Source of the DNA: a bacterium | Lineage (GTDB): Bacteria; Bacillota_I; Bacilli_A; Izemoplasmatales; Izemoplasmataceae | Reading direction: 5' to 3' | Assembly (NCBI GenBank): GCA_018400615.1 | Contig: JAGYML010000005.1 | Location: forward strand, 1 to 45,066 | DNA: 45,066 bases | Shown here: piece by piece, positions 33,598 to 41,753 of the stretch | How the letters are laid out: each line of letters opens with the position of its first letter | Numbering within the stretch: the first letter of the stretch is position 1 | Program-made: the position numbers and the translations under genes | Notes under the pieces: model-generated | What the model was told of the DNA's origin: nothing | The model's database searches: none | What the model saw: only the letters and a program-made list of their open reading frames with translations

Positions 33598-35402
33598 AAA
33601 TTGATAGTAGAAAAGCCTTGAAATTCTACAAGGATAAGATCAATGCCAACAATCAATACACCTTGACCCTTTATGTATGTGCTGGGACTTCTTGTGTATC
33701 ATCCAAAAGTGTCGAAATTGCGGATCGTTTAAAGGCTGAGATTGATAAGAAAGGGCTTTCTGTGGAGATGAACGTTGTGAAAACCGGCTGTTTTGGTTTT
33801 TGCGGTCAAGGCCCCATCATTGAGATTGAGCCAGATAAGGTCACCTATGTTCAAGTTACCGTTGATGATGTGGAAGACATCGTAAAAACGCATCTCATGA
33901 ATAGGGAAATCGTGGAAAGACTTACCTATGACATGACGGACGAAGGCGATTATGAGATGGCCTTTTACAAGAAACAAAAAAGAATTGCCTTGAGGCATTG
34001 CGGTGCCATCGATCCTGAAAGTCTCGAGGATGCGATTGCGCATGGAGGCTATGAAGCATTGGCTTACGCTCTTTATGATCTAACCCCTGATGAAGTGATT
34101 GGTATTATCAAGGATTCGGGGCTTCGCGGTCGAGGAGGCGGGGGCTTCCCAACAGGCCTCAAATGGCAGTTTACAAAAGCCGTGGAAGATGAAGAAAAAT
34201 ATGTTATCTGCAATGCGGATGAAGGGGACCCCGGTGCATTCATGGACCGCTCCATTTGCGAAGGGGATCCTCACGCAATCATTGAAGCGATGGCCATAAA
34301 TGGGTACGCCACAGGGGCGAAAAACGGTCTTATCTATATAAGAGCCGAATACACCCTTGCGACCAAACGTCTCTTGAAGGCACTCAAGGATGCAAGAGAC
34401 GCTGGATTCCTCGGTAACAATGTATTTGGAACGGATTTTTCCTTTGATATAGAACTCAAAGCGGGCGCGGGCGCGTTTGTGTGTGGTGAAGAAACTGCAC
34501 TGATTCATTCAATGGAAGGCCTTCGCGGAGAACCGACTGTCAAGCCCCCGTTTCCAAGTGAAAGTGGCTTCAGAGGAAAACCCTCAAACGTCAATAACGT
34601 GGAAACCTATGCAAACATTCCGATTATACTTGTCAAAGGAGCTGAATGGTTCAACAAGATAGGTACTGAGAAATCCAAAGGGACGAAAGTGTTCGCTCTA
34701 GCAGGGAACGTGCGCAATATTGGGCTTGTTGAAGTTCCTATGGGGACGACTTTCCGTGAAATCATTTATGATATCGGAGGCGGTATTCCTGATGATATTC
34801 CTTTCAAAGGCGTGCAGATTGGGGGCCCATCTGGTGGGGTCATCACAGAAGAGTACCTCGATACGCCGATTGATTACGACTCCTTGAAGGAAGTCGGCGC
34901 CATGATGGGCTCAGGCGGTATGATTATCATGGATGAAAAGACCGATATGGTTGAAATCGCGAAGTTCTATCTGGATTTCACCCAGGATGAATCCTGTGGT
35001 AAATGCACACCCTGTAGAATTGGTACGAAAAGGTTGCATGAAATGCTTGAAAAACTCACAAACATGGAAGGCTCGCCTGAAGATCTTGAATTGCTTGAAG
35101 AGCTCGCACTTAATGTACAAAACACTTCCTTGTGTGGGCTCGGACAATCCGCACCCAACCCCGTCCTTTCAACCTTAAGGTTTTTCAGGAATGAATATGA
35201 GGCCTACGCCAACCGGGAAAAACCCCATGGCTACAGAGTCATCGAAGAAGAATGCATTGGATGTACCAAGTGCAAGCGTGTCTGTCCAGTTGACGCCATC
35301 AGCGGTGAAGTCAAGAAACCGCATAGCATCGATCAGTCAATCTGTATTGAATGTGGCGCCTGTATCGAGGCCTGTCCAAAAGGAGCCATTGTCTATGAAT
35401 AA
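33594..35402 (+). CDS. hydB: NAD-linked [FeFe] hydrogenase, NuoF-like flavoprotein subunit
   Basis: Diaphorase subunit of 602 residues. N-terminal thioredoxin-like [2Fe-2S] domain (C29, C34, C66, C70); FMN/NADH core with GLRGRGGGGFPTG (about 174-186), AGAGAFVCGEETA (about 289-300) and the cluster motif SCGKCTPCR (about 465); and a C-terminal 2[4Fe-4S] ferredoxin (CIGCTKCKRVCP and CIECGACIEACP, about 553-595). This domain order is that of the HydB subunit of electron-bifurcating hydrogenases, which couple ferredoxin and NADH oxidation to H2 formation. Bifurcation itself is inferred from family. Confidence 0.95.
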   Translation: MKIDSRKALKFYKDKINANNQYTLTLYVCAGTSCVSSKSVEIADRLKAEIDKKGLSVEMNVVKTGCFGFCGQGPIIEIEPDKVTYVQVTVDDVEDIVKTHLMNREIVERLTYDMTDEGDYEMAFYKKQKRIALRHCGAIDPESLEDAIAHGGYEALAYALYDLTPDEVIGIIKDSGLRGRGGGGFPTGLKWQFTKAVEDEEKYVICNADEGDPGAFMDRSICEGDPHAIIEAMAINGYATGAKNGLIYIRAEYTLATKRLLKALKDARDAGFLGNNVFGTDFSFDIELKAGAGAFVCGEETALIHSMEGLRGEPTVKPPFPSESGFRGKPSNVNNVETYANIPIILVKGAEWFNKIGTEKSKGTKVFALAGNVRNIGLVEVPMGTTFREIIYDIGGGIPDDIPFKGVQIGGPSGGVITEEYLDTPIDYDSLKEVGAMMGSGGMIIMDEKTDMVEIAKFYLDFTQDESCGKCTPCRIGTKRLHEMLEKLTNMEGSPEDLELLEELALNVQNTSLCGLGQSAPNPVLSTLRFFRNEYEAYANREKPHGYRVIEEECIGCTKCKRVCPVDAISGEVKKPHSIDQSICIECGACIEACPKGAIVYE

Positions 35403-35440
35403 TTCGTTGAATGACAAACATAACGTGAAGGAGGGTCTTT

Positions 35441-37195
35441 ATGAACTTAATCGATAAAATGGTGTCGGTTTCAATTAATGGCATAAGCGTCAATGTTCAA
35501 AAGGACACAACCGTTCTTGAGGCCGCAAAAAAAGTAGGCGTTGAAATTCCAACGCTTTGTCATATGGATATGCACGAATTTGGTGTAGTGAATCAAAACG
35601 CCAACTGCCGAGTATGTGTGGTTGAAGACAAGAAATCAGGCAGACTCGTTCCTTCATGTGCCCAAAAGGTCTATGACGGCATGGAAGTTGATACGGATAG
35701 CATCAAGGCCGTCATGGGACGCAGAAGCAGTCTTGAACTTCTTTTATCAAATCATCCTCAGGATTGTCTTACGTGCGTGAAGAATCTCGACTGTGAACTT
35801 CAAAAGCTCGCAGATGATATGAACATCCGCAAGATTCACTACGAGGGGGAGAAGATGGATCATCCAATCGACATCTCCTCAGGCGCCATTATCAAAGACC
35901 CCAACAAATGCATCATGTGCAGACGGTGCATCACAATGTGTGATGAAGTACAAACCGTCGGGGTCCTTTCACCCCTCGAAAGAGGGTTTGACGTGGTCAC
36001 CTCTACTGCGTTTTATCTTGACCTCAATCAGACGAGCTGTACCTACTGCGGACAATGTGTTTCGGTGTGCCCTACAGGGGCCCTAGCAGAAGTGGATGCC
36101 ACCCCGAAAGTATGGCGAACTCTCAACAACCCCAACCGTCACACAGTCGTTCAGATTGCGCCGGCTGTACGCGTGGCACTGGGTGAGGAGTTCGGGATGG
36201 AACCTGGAGAAATATCCACAGGTAAAATCATACGAGCCCTTAGAAGACTTGGCTTTGATACGGTTTTCGATACGAATTTCGGGGCAGACCTCACCATAGT
36301 CGAAGAGGCCCATGAATTGATCGACCGTATCGAGAAAGGTGGAAGACTTCCCATGCTGACGTCTTGTTGTCCTGCCTGGGTTCAATTCATCGAACATCAA
36401 TTCCCTGATTTGCTGGATGTGCCATCTTCCTGCAAATCGCCGCAATCGATGGTAGGCACGCTTACCAAGACCTACTATGCAAACAAGACAGGCATCGATC
36501 CCACTAAAATCAGAAACATCGCCGTTATGCCTTGCATAGCCAAAAAGGCCGAGGCCGCACGAGAAGAGTTAAGAGACAATGGCATGAAGAACGTTGACCA
36601 TGTCATTACGACCCGAGAACTCGCGAGAATGATCAAGGAAGCGTCCATTGATTTCACAAGACTCGAAGAGGATACGTTTGACAATCTGCTTGGTGAATCC
36701 ACAGGGGCCTCAAGCATCTTCGGCGCCACGGGTGGGGTTATCGAAGCAGCTACGAGGACTGCCTATGAAATGATTACAGGCAAGGAGTTAGTCAATGTTG
36801 ATTTTAAAGAAATGCGAGGAATGAAAGGTATCAGGAAAGCCTCTATTGATCTGGGTGAGCGGACATTGAATATCGGCATCGCCCACGAACTCGGCAATGC
36901 ACGTAAACTTCTTGAAAGCATTCAAAAAGGTGAAAGTGATTTCGATGCGATTGAAATCATGGCCTGCCCCGGAGGCTGTGTGGGTGGAGGCGGACAGCCT
37001 TATCACCACGGAGACTTCTCCATTGTTGAGAAAAGGCGACAAGCACTTTACAACCTTGACACATCCATGAAGCGCCGTAAAAGTCATGAAAACCGTATGG
37101 TACAGAAACTGTATAAAGACTTTTTGGATAGTCCGGGTAGTGATAAAGCGCATCATTTATTACACACTTCTTATAGTTCCAAAGAACGAATCTAA
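35441..37195 (+). CDS. hydA: [FeFe] hydrogenase catalytic subunit, group A (HydA)
   Basis: Catalytic subunit of 584 residues. Clusters in order: plant-type [2Fe-2S] (C40, C56, C59, C73), His-ligated [4Fe-4S] (H105, C109, C112, C118), 2[4Fe-4S] (C157-C160-C163-C167 and C200-C203-C206-C210). The H-cluster motifs are all canonical: L1 TSCCPAW (C309, C310), L2 MPCIAKKAEA (C365), L3 IMACPGGCVGGGGQP (C509, C513). A short small-subunit-like region and tail follow. Expected to make or oxidise H2 with the two preceding subunits. AAGGAGG precedes ATG 35441. Maturases HydE, HydF and HydG are not in the window. Confidence 0.96.
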   Translation: MNLIDKMVSVSINGISVNVQKDTTVLEAAKKVGVEIPTLCHMDMHEFGVVNQNANCRVCVVEDKKSGRLVPSCAQKVYDGMEVDTDSIKAVMGRRSSLELLLSNHPQDCLTCVKNLDCELQKLADDMNIRKIHYEGEKMDHPIDISSGAIIKDPNKCIMCRRCITMCDEVQTVGVLSPLERGFDVVTSTAFYLDLNQTSCTYCGQCVSVCPTGALAEVDATPKVWRTLNNPNRHTVVQIAPAVRVALGEEFGMEPGEISTGKIIRALRRLGFDTVFDTNFGADLTIVEEAHELIDRIEKGGRLPMLTSCCPAWVQFIEHQFPDLLDVPSSCKSPQSMVGTLTKTYYANKTGIDPTKIRNIAVMPCIAKKAEAAREELRDNGMKNVDHVITTRELARMIKEASIDFTRLEEDTFDNLLGESTGASSIFGATGGVIEAATRTAYEMITGKELVNVDFKEMRGMKGIRKASIDLGERTLNIGIAHELGNARKLLESIQKGESDFDAIEIMACPGGCVGGGGQPYHHGDFSIVEKRRQALYNLDTSMKRRKSHENRMVQKLYKDFLDSPGSDKAHHLLHTSYSSKERI

Positions 37196-37197
37196 TG

Positions 37198-37228
37198 AAA
37201 AAGGATCCCGCGGGATCCTTTTTTTTGC
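37198..37228. terminator. Terminator after hydA
   Basis: GGATCCCGCGGGATCC is a perfect palindrome flanked by A4-5 and T8. Confidence 0.9.
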
Positions 37229-37243
37229 CTTATACTGAAAAAG

Positions 37244-37954
37244 TTAATCTTTGTTTGAATCATCGTTATTTTTATAATACGCCTCTTTCAATGGTTTAAT
37301 CATCGGTTCATATGCTTGAAGGGCGTCCTTACCACGACTTGTGATTTCATAGACGCCTCGGCTGACACGGTTGAACCAGCCGTAATGGTTTTTCTGCAGG
37401 ATATCAACGACCTTCTTGCGATTGGTGTAGTCTCTTAATGCCTTGGTGCTTCTTGGCTCATTCTTCATATAATCAAGTGCCAGCAAGGCGAGTTCTCTGT
37501 AAGCGGTCATGATTTTGGTTTTGTGAGACCCTCCGATATTGGTGTCGGTAGTCCTTGCATGGAACTCTTTCAGTAAAGCCTGCTTTTTCTTCTTTCTATT
37601 TCTTACGGTATAGGCAGTAGGATCAAGCCAGAAATTGAGTGTATTGTATTTGGTGTCCACAAGAATAAGTCCCAGTTGCAGATGCTTTAATATCAGACAC
37701 TTGTCTTTGAAAGTTCGTGATTTCAATACCTTGTCTGTGGGTTTTGGAATGCTCAGATACACCAAGTCACCCATGGGGTTCCTTCTGATGCCTTGTGCAA
37801 TAAGCAAAGTGTTGAACGACGTCTTCATTTCTATGAGAACGACTGAATTATTTTTGATTGCCATGAGGTCCACATCATTGACCTCACCTTTGACGGTAAA
37901 GCCTTTGTTCTCAAAATACTTTTTTAAGATAGGGTACATGTCTTTTTCCATCAT
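37244..37954 (-). CDS. DUF2161-like PD-(D/E)XK nuclease-fold protein
   Basis: Protein of 236 residues. The N-terminal domain has the PD-(D/E)XK layout: E15 in the first helix, D29 (VDLMAI) and E42-x-K44 (IEMKTS), which are the usual metal-binding and catalytic residues. A Lys/Arg-rich middle (RNRKKKKQALLKEF) and a winged-helix-like C-terminus (about 150-225) suggest nucleic acid binding. It resembles DUF2161; no biological role is established. The start may be either of the two consecutive ATGs, with GGAG just upstream. Confidence 0.7.
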   Translation of the reverse strand: MMEKDMYPILKKYFENKGFTVKGEVNDVDLMAIKNNSVVLIEMKTSFNTLLIAQGIRRNPMGDLVYLSIPKPTDKVLKSRTFKDKCLILKHLQLGLILVDTKYNTLNFWLDPTAYTVRNRKKKKQALLKEFHARTTDTNIGGSHKTKIMTAYRELALLALDYMKNEPRSTKALRDYTNRKKVVDILQKNHYGWFNRVSRGVYEITSRGKDALQAYEPMIKPLKEAYYKNNDDSNKD

Positions 37955-38050
37955 TATCAGCTCCAGCTATGAATAGTATACCGTATTTGAGCCGATGAAG
38001 ATAGTGAGTATAAACTTGGTAATACCATGGTTATAGAGCGTTGGATGAGA

Positions 38051-38098
38051 AAAAAACACTTTGAGAGGCTTAAAACTGTACGCCCTCAAAGTGTTTTT
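38051..38098 (-). terminator. Terminator for the NDQ rhodopsin gene
   Basis: AAACACTTTGAG pairs with CTCAAAGTGTTT across a loop of about 20 bases that itself contains GGC/GCC. The minus-strand T-run lies at 38051-38056. Confidence 0.75.
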
Positions 38099-38121
38099 AA
38101 TATTGGAAATGTTCATGAAAC

Positions 38122-38922
38122 CTAGGCTTCTTCGAAACCCTGTTCTTTTGAAAGCCTTGTTGCTACGACGGTTAAAATCACGCCATAAATGATTTTGGAA
38201 GAGATATCGGCGATGGTATAGATAGCTTGTTGCAAGACGAGTGCCATACCAAGCAGATCTGCATTGTTGGCTGCGATTACCGGGACAATGTACGCGATGG
38301 GATAGATGCTCCATGCTACATAGAATAGCGGTAATATGACGGCGAAAAGCGGTTGTGCGGATGAGCCTTTCATGTTGTTTTTGCCTTCTTTGATGACCTG
38401 AGTGATTTTCATCAATACCACTACATAGAATGCCGTAGAGATAAGCCCCCAGATAATCCACCATAGGATGTTTTCGGTGTCTCTACCCGGTTCAAAGAAC
38501 TGCCCTATGTAACCGGTGATGATCATCAGGGTACCCGAAGTTGCAAAGGCCACGAAATATTTCTTGAAGGCCAAACCGGTAATACCTGCGACGAACAGAA
38601 TCTGAATCAGCAACATAGGCACATCGATGAGCCAGTTCAAGTAGCGGAATCCATTGCTGAATAGTGCGTTTGTAGCCTCGTAACCATCACGGGCCGCATT
38701 TAATACGAACGCATCCTGCCAGCTTTGTTGTTGCATGAATAGTAGGATTGCTGCAGAGACCATAACCACCACACTGAGTACATTTGAAGGGCGGTATTTG
38801 GGTGCACTGTTGTTCTTCGTTAGAATAAAGAAAAACAATGAAGCCGCCATCGCTGCGTAACCCAAAGTCAAAACGTGTGAAACGAATTCAAACTGCCAAA
38901 CTTCTAAACTGATGTTAGCCAA
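38122..38922 (-). CDS. NDQ-type microbial rhodopsin (light-driven sodium pump)
   Basis: Seven-helix retinal protein of 266 residues. Helix 3 reads FRYLNWLIDVPMLLIQ: N96, D100 and Q107 occupy the three diagnostic positions (N112, D116, Q123 in the sodium pump KR2, same spacing), where proton pumps have D-T-E or similar. Helix 7 reads ADISSKIIYG, with K243 as the retinal lysine and D239 four residues before it as in KR2. Helix 6 has AWSIYPIAY. Start: TTG 38922, eight bases after AAGGGGG; no in-frame ATG is suitable. It has its own promoter and terminator. Outward Na+ transport is inferred from motif; no retinal synthesis gene is nearby. Confidence 0.93.
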   Translation of the reverse strand: MANISLEVWQFEFVSHVLTLGYAAMAASLFFFILTKNNSAPKYRPSNVLSVVVMVSAAILLFMQQQSWQDAFVLNAARDGYEATNALFSNGFRYLNWLIDVPMLLIQILFVAGITGLAFKKYFVAFATSGTLMIITGYIGQFFEPGRDTENILWWIIWGLISTAFYVVVLMKITQVIKEGKNNMKGSSAQPLFAVILPLFYVAWSIYPIAYIVPVIAANNADLLGMALVLQQAIYTIADISSKIIYGVILTVVATRLSKEQGFEEA

Positions 38923-38961
38923 AATAATGTCCCCCTTATTATTTATACTTATTGTAATTAG

Positions 38962-38990
38962 ATAATACTACGGACGATTAAAGCTATCAA
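38962..38990 (-). promoter_or_regulatory. Promoter for the NDQ rhodopsin gene
   Basis: Minus strand -35 TTGATA (38985-38990), 17-base spacer, -10 TATTAT (38962-38967). A near-consensus sigma-A type promoter, 39 bases before the start codon. Confidence 0.7.
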
Positions 38991-39096
38991 CTGAAACACT
39001 ATATTAATTTGAAGTTCAAATGATACAGTATGAAAGTATAATTGACGATTTAGACATTCTGGTTAAGGAATCCCTTAATATTTTATAAATAAAGAG

Positions 39097-39138
39097 ATAC
39101 CTTGACAGATTAGGTATGTTCTCCTATACTATACCTAA
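39097..39138 (+). promoter_or_regulatory. HAAS-padR promoter with three inverted half-sites
   Basis: -35 TTGACA (39102-39107), 17-base spacer, -10 TATACT (39125-39130). Half-sites ATACCT (39097-39102), AGGTAT (39112-39117) and ATACCT (39131-39136) flank and interrupt it, forming inverted repeats with N9 and N13 spacing. This fits autoregulation by the PadR protein of the operon. Confidence 0.65.
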
Positions 39139-39166
39139 ACAAACTAGGCATATGACGGAGGGACTC

Positions 39167-40360
39167 ATGGAAGATAAAATCAGAAAGTATGTAGAGTACC
39201 ATTTCAGATTCAAAAAGGGCAAGGAAAAAGATGAACTGGTGGAAGAGGTTTATACCAACTTGCTTGATCGGTTCAATGCACTAAAGGAAGACTACGGAGA
39301 TGAAGAAAAAGCGTACCGTGAAACCATAGCGCGTATGGGGGATTTTTCAAAGATCGAAGCGGATGACAATCCTGAATATTCACTTTTACCAAGGGTGTAT
39401 GATGTGGGGTTGATTGTGGCTTTGGCTTTGAGTGTATTCGGACTGGTAGCTATATTTCTTCATTCCAGTCTGGCATTCATACTCACGGTTGTCTCCATTG
39501 TCATTTTTGTGGCTAGTGCCTACTATATTTATCACAAGGCGCAGTATGAGAAAAATGTGAATGGGGATATAGATACATTTCATCTATACCTCGATAAGAG
39601 CTTTTCGTATTTAAAAACAGTGTTTATTTTTTGGGCCTTGACGTTTACGATATTACTCGGTCTGCTTTTTGCTGGTATATTCACGTTTATGAGTGGTGTG
39701 AATAATGCAATGGAAGCATTTAGCTCCCCAGGACAACTCGTGCTCGCTTATCTTTTGAGTTTTTTGGTGGCGGCAGCACTTATCGGCGGACTCTTTTATC
39801 TGATTTATACGAAAATTATGGAACATTACCGGTATATCAGTGGAAAAAGTCATCTTGAAGGCAGTTTTCAAAAGGGCTTGGGTATGCTTCGTTTACAAAG
39901 AAATACTGTTGATCTTTCGAAGGCCATCAAGCTCTTTGTGCCCTGGTTCATGCTATTAATTGTAGTTATCAGCTTGATGGCGCCCATGATGATTAGGATT
40001 GGATCTATTAGATTGGTTGCTGAAGGGCCGGCCTTAACAATGATGTTTGAGCTTATTCAACCAAGGTATTTCTTCTCTGGTGGACTTTTGCTAATAGCCT
40101 ATGCATTCACACTTTATTCCATTATCAATTCCATAAGACATGAAGGCCAGAAATTATTCTTGGTTCTGATAAGTATGTTAGGCACCTCAGCTGCTTTTAT
40201 TATCGTAGATAAAATAGTGGATATTGTGTCTGATACCAGACGGCTGACGTATCCCTCGCAACCGGATTCATTGAACATTCTTATCATAGGGAGTATTATT
40301 ACAGCAGCATACTTGATATTTCTGAGAATCAAAGGATTCAGCTCAAGGAAGACTGAATGA
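39167..40360 (+). CDS. HAAS-domain multi-pass membrane protein
   Basis: Membrane protein of 397 residues. A charged N-terminal helical domain (about 1-65; MEDKIRKYVEYHFRFKKGKEKDELVEEVYTN without gaps is shortened here to its first part, MEDKIRKYVEYHF) resembles the HAAS/DUF1700 module that pairs with PadR regulators. About eight hydrophobic helices follow. ATG 39167 is chosen behind GGAGGG; the frame to 39116 would include the promoter. padR starts two bases after its stop, forming the usual HAAS-PadR pair, probably an envelope-stress or signal-sequestering system. Function not established. Confidence 0.75.
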   Translation: MEDKIRKYVEYHFRFKKGKEKDELVEEVYTNLLDRFNALKEDYGDEEKAYRETIARMGDFSKIEADDNPEYSLLPRVYDVGLIVALALSVFGLVAIFLHSSLAFILTVVSIVIFVASAYYIYHKAQYEKNVNGDIDTFHLYLDKSFSYLKTVFIFWALTFTILLGLLFAGIFTFMSGVNNAMEAFSSPGQLVLAYLLSFLVAAALIGGLFYLIYTKIMEHYRYISGKSHLEGSFQKGLGMLRLQRNTVDLSKAIKLFVPWFMLLIVVISLMAPMMIRIGSIRLVAEGPALTMMFELIQPRYFFSGGLLLIAYAFTLYSIINSIRHEGQKLFLVLISMLGTSAAFIIVDKIVDIVSDTRRLTYPSQPDSLNILIIGSIITAAYLIFLRIKGFSSRKTE

Positions 40361-40361
40361 T

Positions 40362-40682
40362 ATGGAACTTACTGGTGATCTTTTAAGAGGGCATACGGAT
40401 ATGATTTTACTTGGCATTCTTAGCCGTCAGGATTCTTATGGGTATGAAATCAACAAGAAGATTGAAGTGGTTTCAAGTGGTGCATTCGTATTGACAGAAG
40501 CCACCCTTTATACATCTTTCAAACGCTTGGAGAAAAAAGGCCTTGTATCATCTTATTGGAAAAGTTCCGATACAGGTAAAAGAAGAAAGTACTACTCCAT
40601 TACCCCATTGGGCAGGACTACCTTGGAGTCACTCGAAATAAGCTGGGTTGAAGCCAAACAAATCATCGATGCATTCATCTGA
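40362..40682 (+). CDS. PadR-family transcriptional regulator
   Basis: Winged-helix repressor of 106 residues of the short PadR (PF03551) type. The N-terminal helix (DMILLGILSRQDSYGYEI) is diagnostic, followed by the recognition region EATLYTSFKRLEKKGLV and the wing (TGKRRKYYSITPLGR). It lacks the long C-terminal dimerisation domain of subfamily 1. Downstream of the HAAS membrane protein gene and likely binds the ATACCT/AGGTAT half-sites in its own promoter. Confidence 0.92.
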   Translation: MELTGDLLRGHTDMILLGILSRQDSYGYEINKKIEVVSSGAFVLTEATLYTSFKRLEKKGLVSSYWKSSDTGKRRKYYSITPLGRTTLESLEISWVEAKQIIDAFI

Positions 40683-40864
40683 TGTTGATTAAGTCCATCC
40701 TTAGAAAGTTTCATTGGAATTCATGCCTGGTTAAACACGAAGGTCTTGATAATTGATTATTCACATCAAGTGCCTGGGACACCTCCAACATTTTGAGATT
40801 TTATTTTATAAATAAGCCGTGCTGTAATACCTCTGTAATTATTAAAAAAAGGGGGACATGGATT

Positions 40865-41050
40865 GTGTATATCATTAGACGCCTACGTAGAAAATTCAAA
40901 CGTTTTGTAAGGAAAAAACTCTACAAAAAAGCGGAAAAAGCGATGAAATCACATGAATCTGACACCCAAAATTCGCCGCAACCAAAAGAGTCCGACACCG
41001 CCAAATCGAGTGATGACACCCACCGGAAACACGCCAAAAAAAGCGACTGA
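40865..41050 (+). CDS. Small, strongly basic hypothetical protein
   Basis: Possible 61-residue protein. The first half is packed with Arg and Lys (IRRLRRKFKRFVRKKLYKK) and would form a cationic helix; the second half is a Ser/Asp/Lys-rich disordered tail. No family recognised. GTG 40865 follows AAAGGGGG by nine bases; an upstream in-frame TTG at 40793 has no ribosome binding site. It is followed by a terminator-like hairpin, which supports a transcribed unit. The 182 bases before it show no other feature I trust. Confidence 0.4.
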   Translation: MYIIRRLRRKFKRFVRKKLYKKAEKAMKSHESDTQNSPQPKESDTAKSSDDTHRKHAKKSD

Positions 41051-41098
41051 AAGTTTCAATACATCCAATGTTTTATTGATGACCAGGGTATTGGTTGC

Positions 41099-41149
41099 AA
41101 AGAGCTGTAAAGATATTGGAAGTTGTTTATATCATTTTACAGCTCTTTT
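41099..41149 (+). terminator. Terminator-like hairpin with long loop
   Basis: AAAGAGCTGTAAA (41099-41111) pairs with TTTACAGCTCTTT across a 24-base loop, followed by T-rich sequence. Confidence 0.6.
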
Positions 41150-41251
41150 CTTGCCTTATTTAAGTAAATTCTATGACGCTGTTGAATCAAGGTGGAGCAG
41201 CTTGTTTATCATTGATAAATTTTTCAATACTATGAGTGGGGGGATGGTACT

Positions 41252-41551
41252 GTGTTTTCAAAAATACTGCTTGGGCTAATTTTCGCGTTCTTCGCCTTTG
41301 AGCACTACAAAGGACGCGAATGGATCATCAGCAATAAAATCAAAAACAGATGGACATATAATAAGCGAATCAACTACCAGAAGACACTTGTTCTCCCTTA
41401 CGCATTGCTTGGGTGTCTTTTCATAGTCATGGGGATTGTAGAATACTTGAGCATTTTGAGTGTAACTGATTTTCTCTTGCTTTATATTGGGTTGGCATCT
41501 GTTATTCTCATTTATAGTGCCTTCAAGGTAATACCGTTTTTCAAAGATTGA
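41252..41551 (+). CDS. Small membrane protein, hypothetical
   Basis: Protein of 99 residues with a short hydrophobic N-terminal helix, a basic loop (SNKIKNRWTYNKR) and two strong membrane helices. No family recognised. GTG 41252 is preceded by a G-rich GGGGGGA ribosome binding site about eight bases away. It lies alone between two hairpins. Confidence 0.5.
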   Translation: MFSKILLGLIFAFFAFEHYKGREWIISNKIKNRWTYNKRINYQKTLVLPYALLGCLFIVMGIVEYLSILSVTDFLLLYIGLASVILIYSAFKVIPFFKD

Positions 41552-41677
41552 TTAGTAGGGGGCTACTCAACCAATCCCATGGTTCAATTCAAGCGAATGC
41601 TTTGTTTGAATTTAGAAATAATAAGTGATAAAATTTAAGTAGATAACAATTTGATGCGTCTAACGCACATACACCCT

Positions 41678-41718
41678 CGAATACAGCCTATAATGGATGT
41701 GTATTCGATTTTTGTTTT
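41678..41718 (+). terminator. Hairpin plus T-run in the leader of the lipoprotein gene
   Basis: CGAATACA (41678-41685) pairs with TGTATTCG (41700-41707), then ATTTTTGTTTT. It may end the 41252 transcript or act as an attenuator for the lipoprotein gene 36 bases downstream. TGCGT/ACGCA (41654-41666) forms a smaller hairpin before it. Confidence 0.5.
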
Positions 41719-41753
41719 AAAGAGTGTATTATATAAATTTGGAGGTCGGAAAC

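Noticed and set aside
37967-38464. 165-codon minus-strand frame overlapping the rhodopsin gene
   Set aside because: It is another frame of the NDQ rhodopsin gene and its terminator; its His/Arg-rich product resembles no protein.
38122-38922. Proton-pumping proteorhodopsin or sensory rhodopsin
   Set aside because: The helix 3 residues are N, D and Q rather than D, T, E, and no transducer gene lies next to it.
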